Notes under the pieces: generated by a model
Told to the model about the DNA's origin: nothing
The model's input: the letters and a program-made list of their open reading frames with translations, nothing else
Databases searched by the model: none
Part shown: piece by piece, positions 1 through 12,957 of the stretch
Numbering within the stretch: position 1 is the stretch's first letter
How the letters are laid out: the number at the start of each line of letters is the position of its first letter
Assembly: GCF_026745355.1 (NCBI RefSeq)
Contig: NC_079209.1
Coordinates: 4,076,507 to 4,140,506 of the forward strand
Source: Beta vulgaris subsp. vulgaris
Taxonomy: Eukaryota > Streptophyta > Magnoliopsida > Caryophyllales > Amaranthaceae
Direction of reading: 5' to 3'
Length of the DNA: 64,000 nucleotides
Program-made: the position numbers and the translations under genes

Positions 1-54
1 AACATATTTGTTTATTGTAACTGACCCGAGGCATCGCCCGGGAAAAAAAACTAG
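1..54 (+). mobile_element. Helitron 3' terminus (partial, enters from left edge)
   Basis: The stretch ends in CTAG at 51-54 followed by T. A GC-rich hairpin (CCCGAGGC / GCCCGGG, about 29-42) lies roughly 10 bases upstream. This is the usual Helitron 3' end: a hairpin, a short spacer, CTRR, then a host T. The body lies outside the window. A short relative with both ends is present at 35469-35656. Confidence 0.6.
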
Positions 55-1097
55 TTCCCAACTATAAAATGAACCAAATGTTATTGTTTTAGTACTTTGT
101 TACATCAAACTTAATATTATGTTCTATAGGTTATTTGTAATAATTCTTTATTGAATTTTTTTAACTACAATAATAGAAATATTTGTCCATTTTCTCGCAA
201 TAATACAAACTTTTGATTATTTTTTCATAATACAAACTTGTCATAAAAATTCTTCCAGTAGGTCAAGTTGACTTGTAACCGGTTAAAACAGGTAAAAAAA
301 AAAAATACAAAATGATCTTTTTTCTTTCTCCCTCCTACCCCAACCCCCCACCCACCTGAATCACCTCAACTTGTTACTTTCTACAACAAGTTAGCAATCG
401 ACATTGCCTTAATGGAGGAATTTTGATCAAAAGTTTGTATTATTGCGAGAGAACGGGTAAAAGTTTTTATTATTCTTGTTAAAAAATTATTTTTTATTTT
501 AGTTATTGGAGTTGTTTGGCAATCGGTTGTCGGCTTTTGGCTAGTTTAGTTCGCTTGTTTGGCTGGTTGGAAGCATTAACTGCATGTATTAACTTTTTAA
601 GTTGGTTGTATAAGCCGATTGTTTGCAAAAGTGGTTGGTAAAATTAATTGTGGTTGTTGGCTGTTTATTAGAGAGTTTGTGGGTCAACAAATTGCTCCAA
701 TCAGTTTTTTCATTTTCAGCCAACCAAAAAGCTAATAACCAAACATTTTTTCTGACTACTTGACGAAATTGAGAAGCCAAAAATCAATGAAAAATTCATT
801 TACTAAACATGATCATTACTTTATTTGCAAAATTATATATTTAATTCGATTATCGGCTTAAAGAAACTGACTCTAGTTGATCGGTCCTAACTAAACCCAA
901 TCTATTGCATAAACCTCAAACAAACAGGTCCAAAATCGAACTTAAGTCGACCTTAATCCGACCTGAAAATTAGCGGACCCCGAACCAACCCTTCCAAACG
1001 GATTGTTCCGTTTTTTCTTTTAGAGTGACAACTGACAAGGTAGTATTCGTTAATAACACGCAATGCAACACACGAACTCCCTGTTTCACCATCTTCA
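55..1097. other. Upstream region of the TPR gene; no gene seen
   Basis: AT-rich sequence. About 505-760 looks like a MITE remnant, with GTTTGGCAA-type sequence near one end and CCAAACA-type sequence at the other. The last ~100 bases before the ATG at 1098 must hold the promoter and 5' leader of the TPR gene. I could not pick out a convincing TATA box. Confidence 0.3.
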
Positions 1098-4000
1098 ATG
1101 AAGACTCTAAATTTCCAGCACCCAGATTTTCACTTTCTCTCTAAAATTCCTTCAATTCCTAAGACACCCATCTACATTTTGCATTATAAATGCCTCTTAA
1201 ATCCTCAAAAAACCATCTTCAGTTCTCTCAGAACTTCATCCTCCACAAACTCAGCTGCCTCTTGCAATGGCTGGGACGATTACACGATCTGGGTTAACTC
1301 AGACGAGTTGGGTGAGTCCACTCACTTAAAGAAATTTCTAATTTCATTAGGGTTTAATGATAAAAAGTATTTATTTACATGTATACTGGGATTTGTTTGT
1401 GCTTTAGCCATTTCTAGGGTCAGAGTTTCATCAATCATTGTTTTTCCTGCTGCTGCTATTGTTTTTGCTATTGGGTTTTCATTTGGGTTTTCTAATGGAA
1501 AATCACATAAAGGGTTGAGCTTAAATGGGGTTAAATCAAGGGTAAAGGATGATTATTTTAGAGTTTATGCTGAAAAATTGAACAGTTTAATTGAGATTTT
1601 TGATGGGTTTGATGTTAAACTTAGTGATTTGAAGGATGATATGAAGCGTGTGATTGAGAATGAGAGGGTTAATTTTAGTGATTTGGAGAGTTATGTGAAT
1701 GCAGTTGAGGTGATTGGTGGTTTAGTTGTAAATGCTAGGAATGTGGTAGAAGATGGTATTGTTGATAAATCGGTTGATGTGCAAGAGGTGGAAAAGAATC
1801 CGAAGCAGAAAAATAGTCGGAAAAAGAAAGATACTGGTAATACTGGCAATAAAGGGTTTAATTTATTTGGATTTATGGGGAGTTTTGTTAAGGGAAATGC
1901 TGGTGATTCAAAGTCTAGCAGAAGTAATCTTGTTAGCAAGGATATTCTGGCCAAGGATGTAGGTAATCAATGCAAAGAAGATTTGCGTGCTGCTGAAGGA
2001 GCATTGGATCCGGCACCCACTATGGATGGCAGCATTTGCAGTAGGACAACTTCGGGTGATGGTGATAGGAAGAATAGATTAGATGGTAGAGACCATGAAA
2101 CAAACAGGACTTTGCGAAAGGGAAAAATGAATACAATGAAAGCATATATGAATACTGAAAATTTTCTTAATGCTGATGAATATAAGTACGAAAATATAAG
2201 ATTTACAAGTAATCAAAGATTTAGTTTGAATATGTCAGCTCATGAGGAATTTGGAAAATGGGCATCTGATGATAGCATAAGTAGTAATACAGACTTTGAC
2301 ATCTCCAAAGAACTTTCGGGAAATGTGGATTCTTTGAATAATCGACAGGTTTTCCAAAACTCTAAAGGAGCTTATGAGTCCTCCGAACAAAGGGAAAGTA
2401 TTAATTTTGGACGTTTTAGGGCAGGCAGGAGCGAAGAAAGGTTAAACATAGAAGATGAACTTCATTCAAGGAAGTACAGATCTCAATCAGAAAATGACAT
2501 AGGTTCCTTTACCTCATCAGCAATTTCAGATGATATGTTGTTTGATAAATGCCTTAGAAAAGCTAAAGAACTTCTGAAACAAGCCAAGGAGTGTTTGAAG
2601 GCTAGAAATGATGAAAGTGTCGCAGAGGAAATGCTCCACGAGTCTGCCAAGTTGCTCGGTCAAGCTATTGCTTTAAAACCTATGAGTTTACTGGCAATAG
2701 GTCAGCTGGGAAATACTTACCTTCTTCATGGGGAGCTCAAACTGAAGATTAGCAGAGAGCTGAGAGTTCTCCTTTCCAAAAGCGATGATCTTGGTGTAGG
2801 AAGGAGTAATATATTTATTCTAGAGGACACATTTCCAAGCAAAGATCGAATAGAAAATCTTCTTATTAGTTCGTGCGAAGAGTCTGAAGCATTTCTTGTT
2901 GAAGCAGGAAGGAAGTATAGAATGGCTCTGTCACTCGATGGAAATGATGTGAGAGCCTTGTATAACTGGGGGCTTGCCCTTTCCTTCCGAGCACAACTGA
3001 TCTCTGACGTTGGTCCAGTAAGAATTCTCTTATCACCATCTTTCTGTACTAGTAATTATTAAAGTTCCTCTACGTGTATGTACCTTGATCCTGTATCTAT
3101 ATAGGTCACTGCTCTTTGTTACATGGGCTCTTCACTTCACCTTAGAGTGCCTGGGTTAGACACTTTCATATAGAGACTGACTTGAGTACGACATGTAGGC
3201 ATGTGAATTAGGGACTCTAAAAGAGGTGGATAATTGACAACTAATACCATTCCTATTATCAGTCAGATCCTTGATGAAAAGTCCATCTACCATGAAATTA
3301 GAATTAGGTAGACCAGAAGGTTCTCGTACTTACGGGCTCATGTATTTGTCTGGCCAATTCAGGAAGCAGCTCTTGATGCTGACAAGCTGTTCATGGCGGC
3401 GATTGATAAGTTTAATGCTATGATGTCAAAAAGCAATGACTATGCACCAGAAGGTAAACAAGTTGTTTTCATTTTCCTATGTTCAAGTATCAAACCTATC
3501 TGTGCTGGTGTCTTTGCTCGTGCATGCATGGGTACATGTGTTACGAGTTGCACTTGTCTCTGTCTCCGTATGTGTATATTGTTTTATCTGAGTTCTACAT
3601 GTATCTGCCATAATGTGTGTATCTTGTGTTGGTGAGATAACCAGATATACACCTTTTTTCTGTGTTTCTGGATTTTTGTGTTCGTATGAGTGGATGTGTG
3701 TGTTCTGTTTAGGTTTCTTTTTGGTGCTTGTCTCAATTATTGCTTATGTTGGTGTCTTAGGCTCTTAGCTGCATGCACAGGATCTACCCCTTACAATCAT
3801 CTTGAGTAAGCTGAAACAACAGTACTTTGGTTTTAGCCGACTTAAAGAGCATAATAGCTATCTAAGCTTGTCATAATTTGCAGTGTATTTGGTTGAGGTG
3901 AGAGCGATTTTTTTACATTTGGTTTATGAAATTGGTTTATTTAGTGCTTCACTGGCTGGTATGCCTGTGCTAGACATTCTCTATTTTCGGAGTGAGGACA

Positions 4001-5262
4001 TGCAGCTACCAGTGCTCTTAGTCTTAGGTGGCTGACATCTGATCTGAAGTGAGTGTCCACCAAATTAATGTCCTAACTCCTAACTAGATTACCTCTTTAG
4101 TGTGACAAATTTTCTGTTATTGAGTTTTTTTGAATCTGTAGTGTCTAGTCTCTAGATCCTTGTAAAAACAATTTTAAGCAACCTTTTTGGTTAGGGGGAT
4201 TACTCTTAGGCAACCTTTTTGTTTAGGAGGCTTACTCTTCCCATAATATAAATGTTGTCTTACCTATTTATAGGACATTTGCTTAAGCTCAAAAAGGGAA
4301 CACCAACATGGTCTTTTAAGTGTTTGAATTAGAGGTGTAAGTTGACTGGAAAAGGTCCAGAGTCTTGTCAGATCAAATTTCATTGCGGACTCGGAAAATA
4401 TCGCCCCTACAGCCGTTTGTAAATCTTACGTGGTACAGGCGTACAGCCATATCATTCTCAACCAATCAAAATATTTTGGAAGTTATTTTCATTTTTCATG
4501 AATCCCAATAAAACCGTCCTATTTTTCAGGGTTGTGAGACGGTTGTATCGCCACATGGCGCAACGGTTGTACCAGAAATTTCCCACTTTGGACTGAACTT
4601 GGACTCAGCTTTTTGGAGATCAAATTTTGGAAATTATTGTGTAGATATATATATGTTTCATAACAAAATTCAGTCAGACTAGGTCAATGATGTTCATAAT
4701 AACCATTGTCCCTATCATTTGCAATTAATTCGAAAAGAAAATTGTCCGATAGGAAAATGGGTTTAATTGGGCCTAAAACAAAAAATAAAATCTTAATTCG
4801 GAAAATCGGATTATTCGTGGACTAGTTCTGGACTCTAATTATTCGTGGACTAGTTTTGGACTCATTTTCCAAGTCCAACATATTTTGAACCCAACCTAAG
4901 GTCCAATCTAATCCATCCAAGCTACACCTCTCGTTTGAATACCAGTTGGTGCTAAATTAAGCTACCGGCTGTATTTTTGCCATCTTCTGTGGGGCTTTGA
5001 TGACTGTTTGATTACAAATAAAAAGCGCTTAATGTTTATCTTGGCTCTAAAAATTTGCCAAACTACTGCAGCTTTGTTCCGATGGGGTATGGCCTTGCAG
5101 CAAAGGTCTCGCTTGCGGCTAAGCAATAGTGGTGATAAGGTGAAGTTATTACAGCAGGCTAAGCGGCTTTATGAGGATGCTGTCAATTTAGGCTCCAATA
5201 ATCTCCAAGTAAGAAAGGCCTTATCTTCATGCATATCTGAGCTCAACTTTACTGACATATAA
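1098..5262 (+). CDS. TPR-like superfamily protein, putatively plastid-targeted membrane protein (3 exons)
   Basis: Exons are 1098-3017, 3363-3453 and 5072-5262, giving 2202 nt and 733 residues. All introns are GT-AG (donors CCA|GTAAGA and GAAG|GTAAAC; acceptors TTCAG and CTGCAG) and the phases agree. The N-terminus is basic and Ser/Thr-rich, as in a plastid transit peptide. A hydrophobic stretch at about residues 92-135 gives one or two membrane segments. A long charged Ser/Asn-rich middle follows, then TPR-type helices from about residue 490 to the end (ALYNWGLALSFRA and ALFRWGMALQQRS are typical TPR cores). The C-terminus SSCISELNF is typical of this plant family. The role is probably protein-protein interaction at a plastid membrane; I cannot name the ortholog. 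Intron 2 carries a hAT element. The frame is open throughout, so the gene looks functional. Confidence 0.85.
4330..4932. mobile_element. Non-autonomous hAT element in intron 2 of the TPR gene
   Basis: The 603-bp element starts TAGAGGTGTAAG and ends GCTACACCTCTC, which are inverted termini. It is flanked by a perfect 8-bp duplication GTTTGAAT at 4322-4329 and 4933-4940, the length made by hAT transposases. There is no coding capacity. It belongs with the elements at 17779, 23139 and 28773. Confidence 0.85.
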
Positions 5263-6667
5263 TCTTCATATCATACACAACACAAGCCAGGAAGTAGCTG
5301 AAACGTAGCATCGTTCAATCATTTTCCAGTCCTATCTACTGTGCTTCAGTTTCATCATGTGTGGACATCTCCATGTGAACATTTAATATGATATGAAGCC
5401 AGAGAGATCAATTGTTTCACATGGACTCACAGGAAGTATATAATAAGACAGACAGATTTTGATTACTTGCGTGATACGTCCTTTTGTAGTAGCGGTAATA
5501 AATGGTGGTTATAAGAACGGACTTATATCAATTTTTGTAAATAAAAGTCTCATGCCGATGCTCATGGTAACGGAACTGGATCCCCAAATATATGTTTTCT
5601 TCACACATTTTTTTCCGTTACCACTCATTTCCACCTTAAAGTGGTAACGGAAATTTACAAAAAGGAAAGGAATTTAGATGATTAAGCATTACCATGGACA
5701 TTAGTATGAGACTTTTTTGACAAATTTTATATATGAGTTCATTACTATGGATATCATTTATTACTGCTTACACTTAGACACTTAGTGCAATACAACCTGA
5801 GGGCCTGACAGCTGCTCGAGGTAATTAACAGGGTAAATTTGTGCAGATAAAGATTTTGATTGCTATACTGTATGTCTGTATTTATAATAGAAAGCAAGGA
5901 CCAAACGTTTAACTTCACCTTTTCTTTCTTGGAGTATTTTTACTACAGCTATTTGTATAAGATACCTATTATTCTATACAATTTCTTTTATACTTATATC
6001 ATCAATATTTATTGATTATCAAATTTTGATCACTCTTCAGTTCATAATATTTCTTATGTAGATTTATCAAGTACTCCAATTCATTTTCGCTTAATAACAG
6101 GCACTGCATTGCGTTTATGTTTGGTTCAACTGATACCATTTCTTTAACGGAAAAATCAAATTGCAAATTAGTTTTCCTGTGTTTGGTTCCTTACAAGTAA
6201 AGTTACAAATAAGAATGAAAATTAGTGGAGAAAGGACGGATGGAAGAAGAGAGAAGGTAAGTGATGTGGTTTTTGTTCTTTTGAAGAGGAAAATTAATTT
6301 TCATATTTGGAAGGATTATTCTCTATCCTCTAGGAAAATTATTTTCCACCGTTTATAAACAGAAAAAAAATGGAAAATTATAATCTTCAAGAAAGTTTTT
6401 CCTCTTAACCAAACATTATTTAACAGCCCACTTAATATGCAAGTGATAGATGGTGGTAATAAGAGTAATGAATTTCAATAAAGTTTTGTAAAGAAACAAA
6501 TTGATATAAGTATCCATGGTAACGAGAATACATCCCAAATTTCGTCGTAAAGTTTCATTATTATATCCACATTACCACTTTAGATGGTGGTAAACATACA
6601 TGAATTGTGAAATAGATCCCATATTTGAGGATGAGATATTTTAACTATGAATCTATGATAGTACTTA
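5263..6667. other. Intergenic region downstream of the TPR gene
   Basis: No gene seen. The 3' UTR and poly(A) site of the TPR gene should lie in the first few hundred bases. Two related non-coding repeats, about 5455-5650 and 6440-6600, share GGTGGTAATAA- and GGTAACG-type words and look like diverged MITE copies. Another MITE-like stretch with GTTTGGTT / AACCAAAC ends is at about 6115-6415. Confidence 0.35.
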
Positions 6668-6871
6668 GGGCCTGTTCTCTTCGGCATAAAACAGCTGAAC
6701 TGAACTGAACTGAATTGATCTGAACTGGATTGAACTGAACTGAATAGTAATATGTGAGAGTAAAAGTATTGTCAAGAGCTGAACTGAACTGAACCGAACT
6801 GATCTGAACTGAATTGAACTGAACTGAATTGAACTGAACTGAACTGAAAATAAGCTGGGGAAAACAGGCCC
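6668..6871. mobile_element. Tourist-like (PIF/Harbinger) MITE filled with a TGAAC pentanucleotide repeat
   Basis: The 204-bp element has termini GGGCCTGTT / AACAGGCCC and the 3-bp duplication TTA at 6665-6667 and 6872-6874, the target preferred by PIF/Harbinger. Almost the whole interior is a degenerate TGAAC repeat on both sides of a short unique core. Confidence 0.75.
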
Positions 6872-6874
6872 TTA

Positions 6875-8619
6875 ATAACAAATCCATAAATACTTTTTCT
6901 TACAAATTACATATAATTTTGCCATCATTGAAATCATATATTGCCACCTATTTAATGGGCCGTTAAAGTCGATGGATGCAAATTATATCTTAGCAACGAC
7001 TCACAATTTAAGATATTAAGAAATCCGATAATTAAATAATCTAACATAATATTGCTTCCTGGTTATATTTGGGTCTTGTGAGTGGAACGTCCAAAAATAA
7101 TTGAACATGTCAATTTCTGGATTTAGTCTATAAATGTACAATTTTAGCTTGTCCGGATCATCTACCCAACTAATATTAATGAAAGATTTCTTGTCGACTG
7201 TGGGACGTGGCAACAAATCATACAAAACCCAAACATAAAAGTTCAAAATTCAAATTGACCCAATCATTTAAATAAATAAAAAATCTTTACTCTAAATTTT
7301 TAAATATATAAATTGAAAAACGTAGATGTTATTCAAGAAGATTCTGGTAATATGCTCTTCCACGAAGTTCCTCAATATTTTGAGGTTGACAAATGACATT
7401 TTTCTGCTCAAACTTGGACCAATTAAATCTAGTGCTGTTCACTATCGTGACAGTAACATAACAAAGAAAAGCACAAAATAATTAACCCCGTTAATTGTGA
7501 TGTAAGTCAGAAACGAAAATGACATATTGGAATTTTTGTAAAATCAATGAAAAAAAGCTTCACGAATAATGTCAAAAAACTCAAGATCATAAAGGTTCAT
7601 GCACGAAATATCAAGATACTCCCGTTTTTATTCTGGGTTGCTAAATGACGCTATGAAATTTCCTAGTTACGTCCTAAATATGTGTATAAAAATACGGTAT
7701 TGGTATACTTCATCTCTTTTCTCATTCTCCCCTTCTTTTTTCACTTCTCTTCCCTATCATCTTCCACTTTACCACTGCCTTCGGGGCACACCCATCGGCA
7801 TCGGCACACTACCACCATCACAACCCACCCTTCTTTTCTCCTCCGTTTTTCCCATTCTCCCCTACATTCTTCACTCCCCCTCCCTATCATCTTCACTAAC
7901 ACCGGCAACACCACCACCACCATGACAAACGCTACCACCATCACATCCCACCCTTCTTCCCTCCTCTGTTTTACCCATTTCGATTTACAAAAAAAATTCA
8001 AAAAAAAGTGAGGCGTCCACCGTGGACGCCCCTCCACCGGCGGAGACGTCCTTGGCAGGCACTCCATCACAGGATGAGGAGTCTGCCATGGACGCCTCCA
8101 CCAATGGTGGGGCGTCCATCCATGGTGGACGTCTCTCTATTTTTTTTTTCTAAAAAAAAAAAAAATCAGTTTTAGGGTTTGGATAGTGGTGGTGCGTCGA
8201 CTTAAAATGGGGAAGGCGAAGCATGTGATGGTGGCGGTGGGCGTGGTGGTGGTGCGGCGACAACAACACAGGTCGTGGTGGTGGTAGGGAAGAAGTGAGG
8301 GAAAGGGAGAAAGAGAGAAGAAAGGTAAATATACAAATACAGTATAAAAATACTGTATTTAGGACGTTAGTAGTTAATTATAGGGCAGAGAATAACAAAA
8401 TTCTTTAATGCAATTTTTCTTGATATAAAAAAAAAGTTCATGCACGAAATATTAAAGTTCCTCTCAACATAAGATAGATCATATGAATATATATGATACA
8501 TAATCCGCACAAATATTAATGAAGCAATAACAACAATACAATAAAAATCTTGCCATCTATGCTGTGATTAACGATTGATAATTCATAATGAAAAAATTTG
8601 GGTGCTTAAGTACATAATA
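6875..8619. other. Intergenic region between the TPR and CBSX5 genes
   Basis: No gene seen. It holds a candidate TIR element (7665-8372) with CT-rich and CAC/GTG-rich low-complexity DNA. That composition produces spurious open frames on both strands at 7599-8070. Confidence 0.4.
7665..8372. mobile_element. Candidate TIR element with GC-rich GGCGTCCA-repeat core
   Basis: TTACGTCCTAAATA at the left (7667) is mirrored by TATTTAGGACGTTA at the right (8357). Both ends also carry a GTATAAAAATAC word. The interior has repeated, partly palindromic GGCGTCCA / TGGACGCC words at 8010-8135. I could not define a target-site duplication, so the superfamily is open. Confidence 0.4.
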
Positions 8620-11600
8620 TCAGGAAAACGAAGAGACACGATCCCGGAGTACTTTTAACATGCCAGCAAAAGTGACAATTCCGACCAATCTATAATCTTC
8701 TTCGACCACCCATACATGATTTAAGCGATGCGACAATGCTTGTATCATCACTGCCACTAGAGAACTCCCTGGATGTGAAACAATGGGCTCCGTTCCCCTT
8801 ACGAACCTAGTCGAATTTGCTCTTGAGCGCATCCCTTTGGCAGCAACTTCATCATCAGAAGACGAAGATGGTGATGAACTTAGACATGAGGACACTGATG
8901 AGCTAGAGTGATTATCTTCTAAGAGTTCCAACATTCCATCTAATTTCCTCTCTTCTAACCTTGCCTTTACCAACTGAGCAAGTTCTTCTTGTGGGCCTCC
9001 GTAATCAATGTAAGCCATAAGATCACCGGCAGAAAGTGTTGCGACAGCAGGAGCAAGAGTTTCGTCACAACAAGCAAGAGTGTGTAGCGATATCTCACCA
9101 ATCAATCTACCCTCGTCGTCTACCACTGCTACAGAAGTTTGACCAGAGTAAGAGTTGCTGATTGCTGTGAGGGCAGAAAGGGCTGGATCGTTGTAGTTGA
9201 CAGATGAGAATTTCTCCTCAATTATGTTGAGGGATTGAAGTGAGTTGAATGGGGTGGGTGAGAAATGGTTGATAGAATTAAAGAAGAAGCGAATTACATC
9301 TTCTTGGGTTATCCAGCAAAACTGGCGCCCTGTAAAGGGTTTTTGCCTTGGAGTGCCACCATTACGGCTCTTCCTAGGCACTATGAGGCTCTGAGCTCCT
9401 TCAAGGATGCAATCTACTGCGTCGAGTATGCTGCACATTCAAAGGGTAAACAGGAGCAACATCAGGATAAGAGAATTATGCAAACACATATTTAACACGA
9501 ACATCCAACTAACTATCCAAGTATATCAGCATAACATATGTAAAGTGATCATGCTCCTTCCGTCCCAAAATAATTGCCACGCTTGTCCCCAACCTACCCA
9601 GTTAAAAACTTTAACATGGCTTTCCAATCCACCTTATGCAATACATCACCTCTGCATTCCCACCCACTTCATCACATCCGATCCAAGTATGATGCATCAC
9701 TAGTTTCTTAAAAGGTCACTACTTTTTGTATATACAAACATCCCAAAATTAAACAAGCGACCTTTATTTTAGGACGGATGGAGTATCAAGCTCTACAAGA
9801 GCAATGCAAGAAAAGGAAACGCGATTCAAGTATGCAAGAAGACGTACATGAACTAGCTAGGAATAGGATGCAACCACCACCAGACATTTACAAGCTATAG
9901 CCTGATGGCTTCTCGCATATTTCGTATCTAATCTGATAGAATGAAGAGGAGAAATAAATCCCATTAAAGCTAGCATAAATTTTCCACAAAACAAAGGAAT
10001 TACTAACAAGAAACAAATTCCCATGTATAGGAAATGCATGTCGAAATTCAATCAAATTTTGTCCGATTATGTATTTTACTGTGACTATAATTCACTATTT
10101 AAATAATTTTCACATCTAAAAATTATTTGCAGTGTTGCAAGATCTGAAACCATAGATGGTACCATGTCCTGTTGTGGTACAGAGCTGTCATTATGGTACT
10201 TACTGCCTCATACGACAAGGTCAGTCAATTTATAGCCATTTTTGTGTTTAATCGTGTGGATGTTATTACATTTTTATGGGGTGCCCAAAAAGTCCAGAAA
10301 AGCCAGATTTTTAAAGAAAAAAAGAGAGATAAACTTGACCCTAAAACAACCGAAAAGTCATTTGTACAGATACAAAAATATTAAAGGATCTTTTTTTTTA
10401 GGTAGTACACAACTATATACATACAACAAAAAGTTGGTCCATGCCATGGTGAGTTGGTGACTTTATATCCAACACCTTACTCAAAACCTTATTTCAAATC
10501 TTTAAAAGTCCAAATAGTATGATTTGTTCAATAGTATGACTTCTTATTTCTTACATAAGATACCAAAGTTCAAATCTTGATAAAAGCAAAATTTTCAATA
10601 TTGTCGTGGATAGGGGTTGAGGCTTGTTGGTCCTGTGGCTGAGTGACCATGTGCGCTGACAGCATAGAGAAAATTCATTTTACCACGAGATTTCCGAAAG
10701 GGTACCCAAAAAAGAAGAAGTGTGAGCTAATTCCCCTTTAGAATAAAAAAGCTAGTACATTGAATCACAGGTATTACTGTATTGTGATTCCATGCGTTTG
10801 GTATGAGGGATTGGGAATGGGAGTTAGAAGGTGGGAATTTATTAAATATATTCCAATCCCTTGTTTGGTATGTCAGTGGGATTAAGTAGGGAATATATTG
10901 CTAAATTACAAATTTACCCATTTTAATGAAGGATAACAAAAGAAGAACAAGCAATATTAGTGAAGTATATTTTAATGAAGGGTAAATTTGTCCCTAATAC
11001 CTGCCCCTCCCCATGTCTTATTTTGGTGGGATAAGAGGGGTTTTAATCCCATTCCCCTTCACATGAGAATTTAAATATCCCCTCAAACAAACATGGGATA
11101 TCTATCCATAGGGATATAATATCCCATTCCCACTCCCTAATCCCCCTAAACAAACACCCCGTTAAGGAAAAAAAAATGCTCTCATCATTTAGGAAGTAGG
11201 CAAACCCCAAAATAACAAAAAGCGCTAAATCATATAATTAATTACACCTTGTAATTTAAATACCTATCAATTTTTTAGCAGCTAAATCTGCCTAAACATA
11301 TGAATGCTTTAACCTATAAATACTCTTCCTGCAAAAAAAATGTCTGGGAGCCAAAAAAAAACGGAAGATTGACTTTGGAGTTTGGATATCTAAATAATTA
11401 AATCAGATCACTTCAGGATTTTATATAGCTTTTATGAAATTCTTGTAACTTTGACATTAATAAAATAAAATACTTCCTCCACCTTTTTTTTAATGAATAC
11501 ATCTACATTCCTACTTGTGGGTACTTTTCAAATTTCACGTGACAACTTTGACGTTCTTCAATTTTATATACAACCATAAAATCATATTTATAAGAAATCT

Positions 11601-12131
11601 TGTTCGATTATCGTGTATTTTGCAATGAATATTAAGAATTAAATTCGTGTCTCAAAAACCGTAAACAAATAATGTAGCAATTAATATAGAGGAATAACAA
11701 CCAAATTATAACAGATCTCATAAAATATTCATTTGTTGCATTTAAAACGAAACAGAGAAAGTATAACATATCGCATAAAACACATACCTGGAAGTGGGGT
11801 CCAATTGCTTGACGAGAGGAGGAGCATTAGCATTAGCATTAGAAGGAAGGAGGAGAGAAACAGGAGAATTTAGAGCAATAGAAGGATTAGAGATATTATC
11901 TTCTCTACAAAGGAAACACAAAACATCGACAATAGTGACTTTGCCAATGCATTTGGAAGGTTGTTCAGGTGAAGAGGGATCAGATGACCAAACGCTTAGC
12001 GAAGGTTCGCCTGAACAACGGCGAAAGATCGAAAGCGAGGCGGCGACGGTAGAGGTGGAAGGGAGAGGCCTTAGAGGCGGCTTCCCGAGACAAAGGTCTG
12101 ATATGTCATGAGACAATAGTTGAACTGCCAT
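8620..12131 (-). CDS. CBSX5: CBS domain-containing protein CBSX5-like (2 exons)
   Basis: Exons are 12131-11788 and 9430-8620, giving 1155 nt and 384 residues, close to the ~390 of Arabidopsis CBSX5. The donor is CAG|GTATGTG, the acceptor TGTGCAG, and the joined codon stays in frame. The protein starts MAVQLLSHDISDLCLGKPP, the conserved CBSX5/6 N-terminus. The first CBS motif region runs to about residue 115. A CBS motif follows at about residues 200-240 (TSVAVVDDEGRLIGEIS), then a Ser-rich linker, then the last CBS motif near the C-terminus (HVWVVEEDYRLVGIVTF). CBS pairs usually bind adenosine nucleotides and tune partner proteins; the partner cannot be read from sequence. The 2.36-kb intron contains at least two MITEs. 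No defects seen. Confidence 0.9.
9554..9783. mobile_element. Stowaway-like MITE in the CBSX5 intron
   Basis: Termini CTCCTTCCGTCCCAAAATAA and TTATTTTAGGACGGATGGAG are inverted copies of the Stowaway end. The flanking dinucleotides are TG and TA, so the TA duplication has decayed on the left. Confidence 0.7.
10796..11162. mobile_element. MITE in the CBSX5 intron
   Basis: The left end (GTTTGGTATGAGGGATTGGG) and right end (CCCTAATCCCCCTAAACAAAC) are imperfect inverted repeats rich in GGGATTGGGAATGGGA words. A TTA lies just right of the element. The left duplication is unclear, so this is probably an old PIF/Harbinger or hAT MITE. Confidence 0.5.
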
Positions 12132-12245
12132 ACAACACTAGAACAAAAGAAAAAAAAGATTTGAGCACACAGATCTTGAATTAGGTCCAAGTTTTTTGAA
12201 TGGAAATGTGTGGAATTGTAGAGAAGGGGAAATTGGGGGGATGGG

Positions 12246-12253
12246 TATTTATA
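12246..12253 (-). promoter_or_regulatory. TATA box of the CBSX5-like gene
   Basis: TATAAATA on the minus strand lies about 115 bases upstream of the start codon at 12131, with a pyrimidine-rich stretch between them. The spacing implies a short 5' leader starting near 12220. Confidence 0.5.
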
Positions 12254-12483
12254 GGTGGAGAAAGAGGGGGGCGTGGGCGTTCTATTTTACAGGTTGGATG
12301 ACAGGAACGTACCACGGACTTAAGAGTTGTGGGGCCAGACTCGTTACTTTTTCTTTTTATTTTTAATACAGCGGTTTTTTAATTTTTACTTGGGTTTTGG
12401 AAACGGTAAAACACGCGTTTTTCCTCTTCATTCTTATCTATTTCAATTCTCAAATGCCTAATTTTGGACCAAACACACAACAA

Positions 12484-12957
12484 TAGAGGTGTCAAAAACT
12501 GGGCCGGCACACAGGTGAACCCGCATGCGACCCAGACCCAACATGTTCCGAGTCGAGATTGGTCGGTTAGAAAGCCGATCCATTCCGACCCAACGTTCAC
12601 CCATGCCCAGTTTAACCCGTGAAATTGGTAACTCAACCTAAATTGGGCCGACCCGGTTTGACTCGTGCCCAGTTGCACCCGTGAACAACAACCCAGACCC
12701 AACCTGTTTCCGACCCAAAACAACCCGCACCCAACTTCACCCGCCAATGACTCAGTTAAGCCCACCCAATTATCACCCAACCCAGTTATCACCCAACCCA
12801 GTTTTGACCCAACCCAGCTATCACCGACCCAGTTGTGACCCAACCCAGTTACTACCCGACCCAGTTGTGACCCAACCCAGTTATGACCCAACCCAATTTC
12901 GACCCAACCCAGTTACCACCCGACCCAATACCATTCCAACCCAATACAACCCGACAA
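12484..12957. repeat. Degenerate 13-14 bp tandem repeat (GACCCAACCCAGTT type), possible truncated hAT interior
   Basis: About 470 bases dominated by ACCCAACCCAGTTAT/GACCCGACCC words. The left edge TAGAGGTGTCAAA at 12484 matches the hAT ends found elsewhere in the window, but no matching CACCTCTA end is found on the right. The open frames here on both strands are translations of the repeat. Confidence 0.6.

Noticed and set aside
7599..8070. Overlapping open frames of about 108 codons on both strands
   Set aside because: They arise from CT-rich and CAC/GTG-rich low-complexity DNA; no start context, splice site or known motif.
12484..12957. Complete hAT element
   Set aside because: The left end matches, but no right CACCTCTA end or 8-bp duplication was found.
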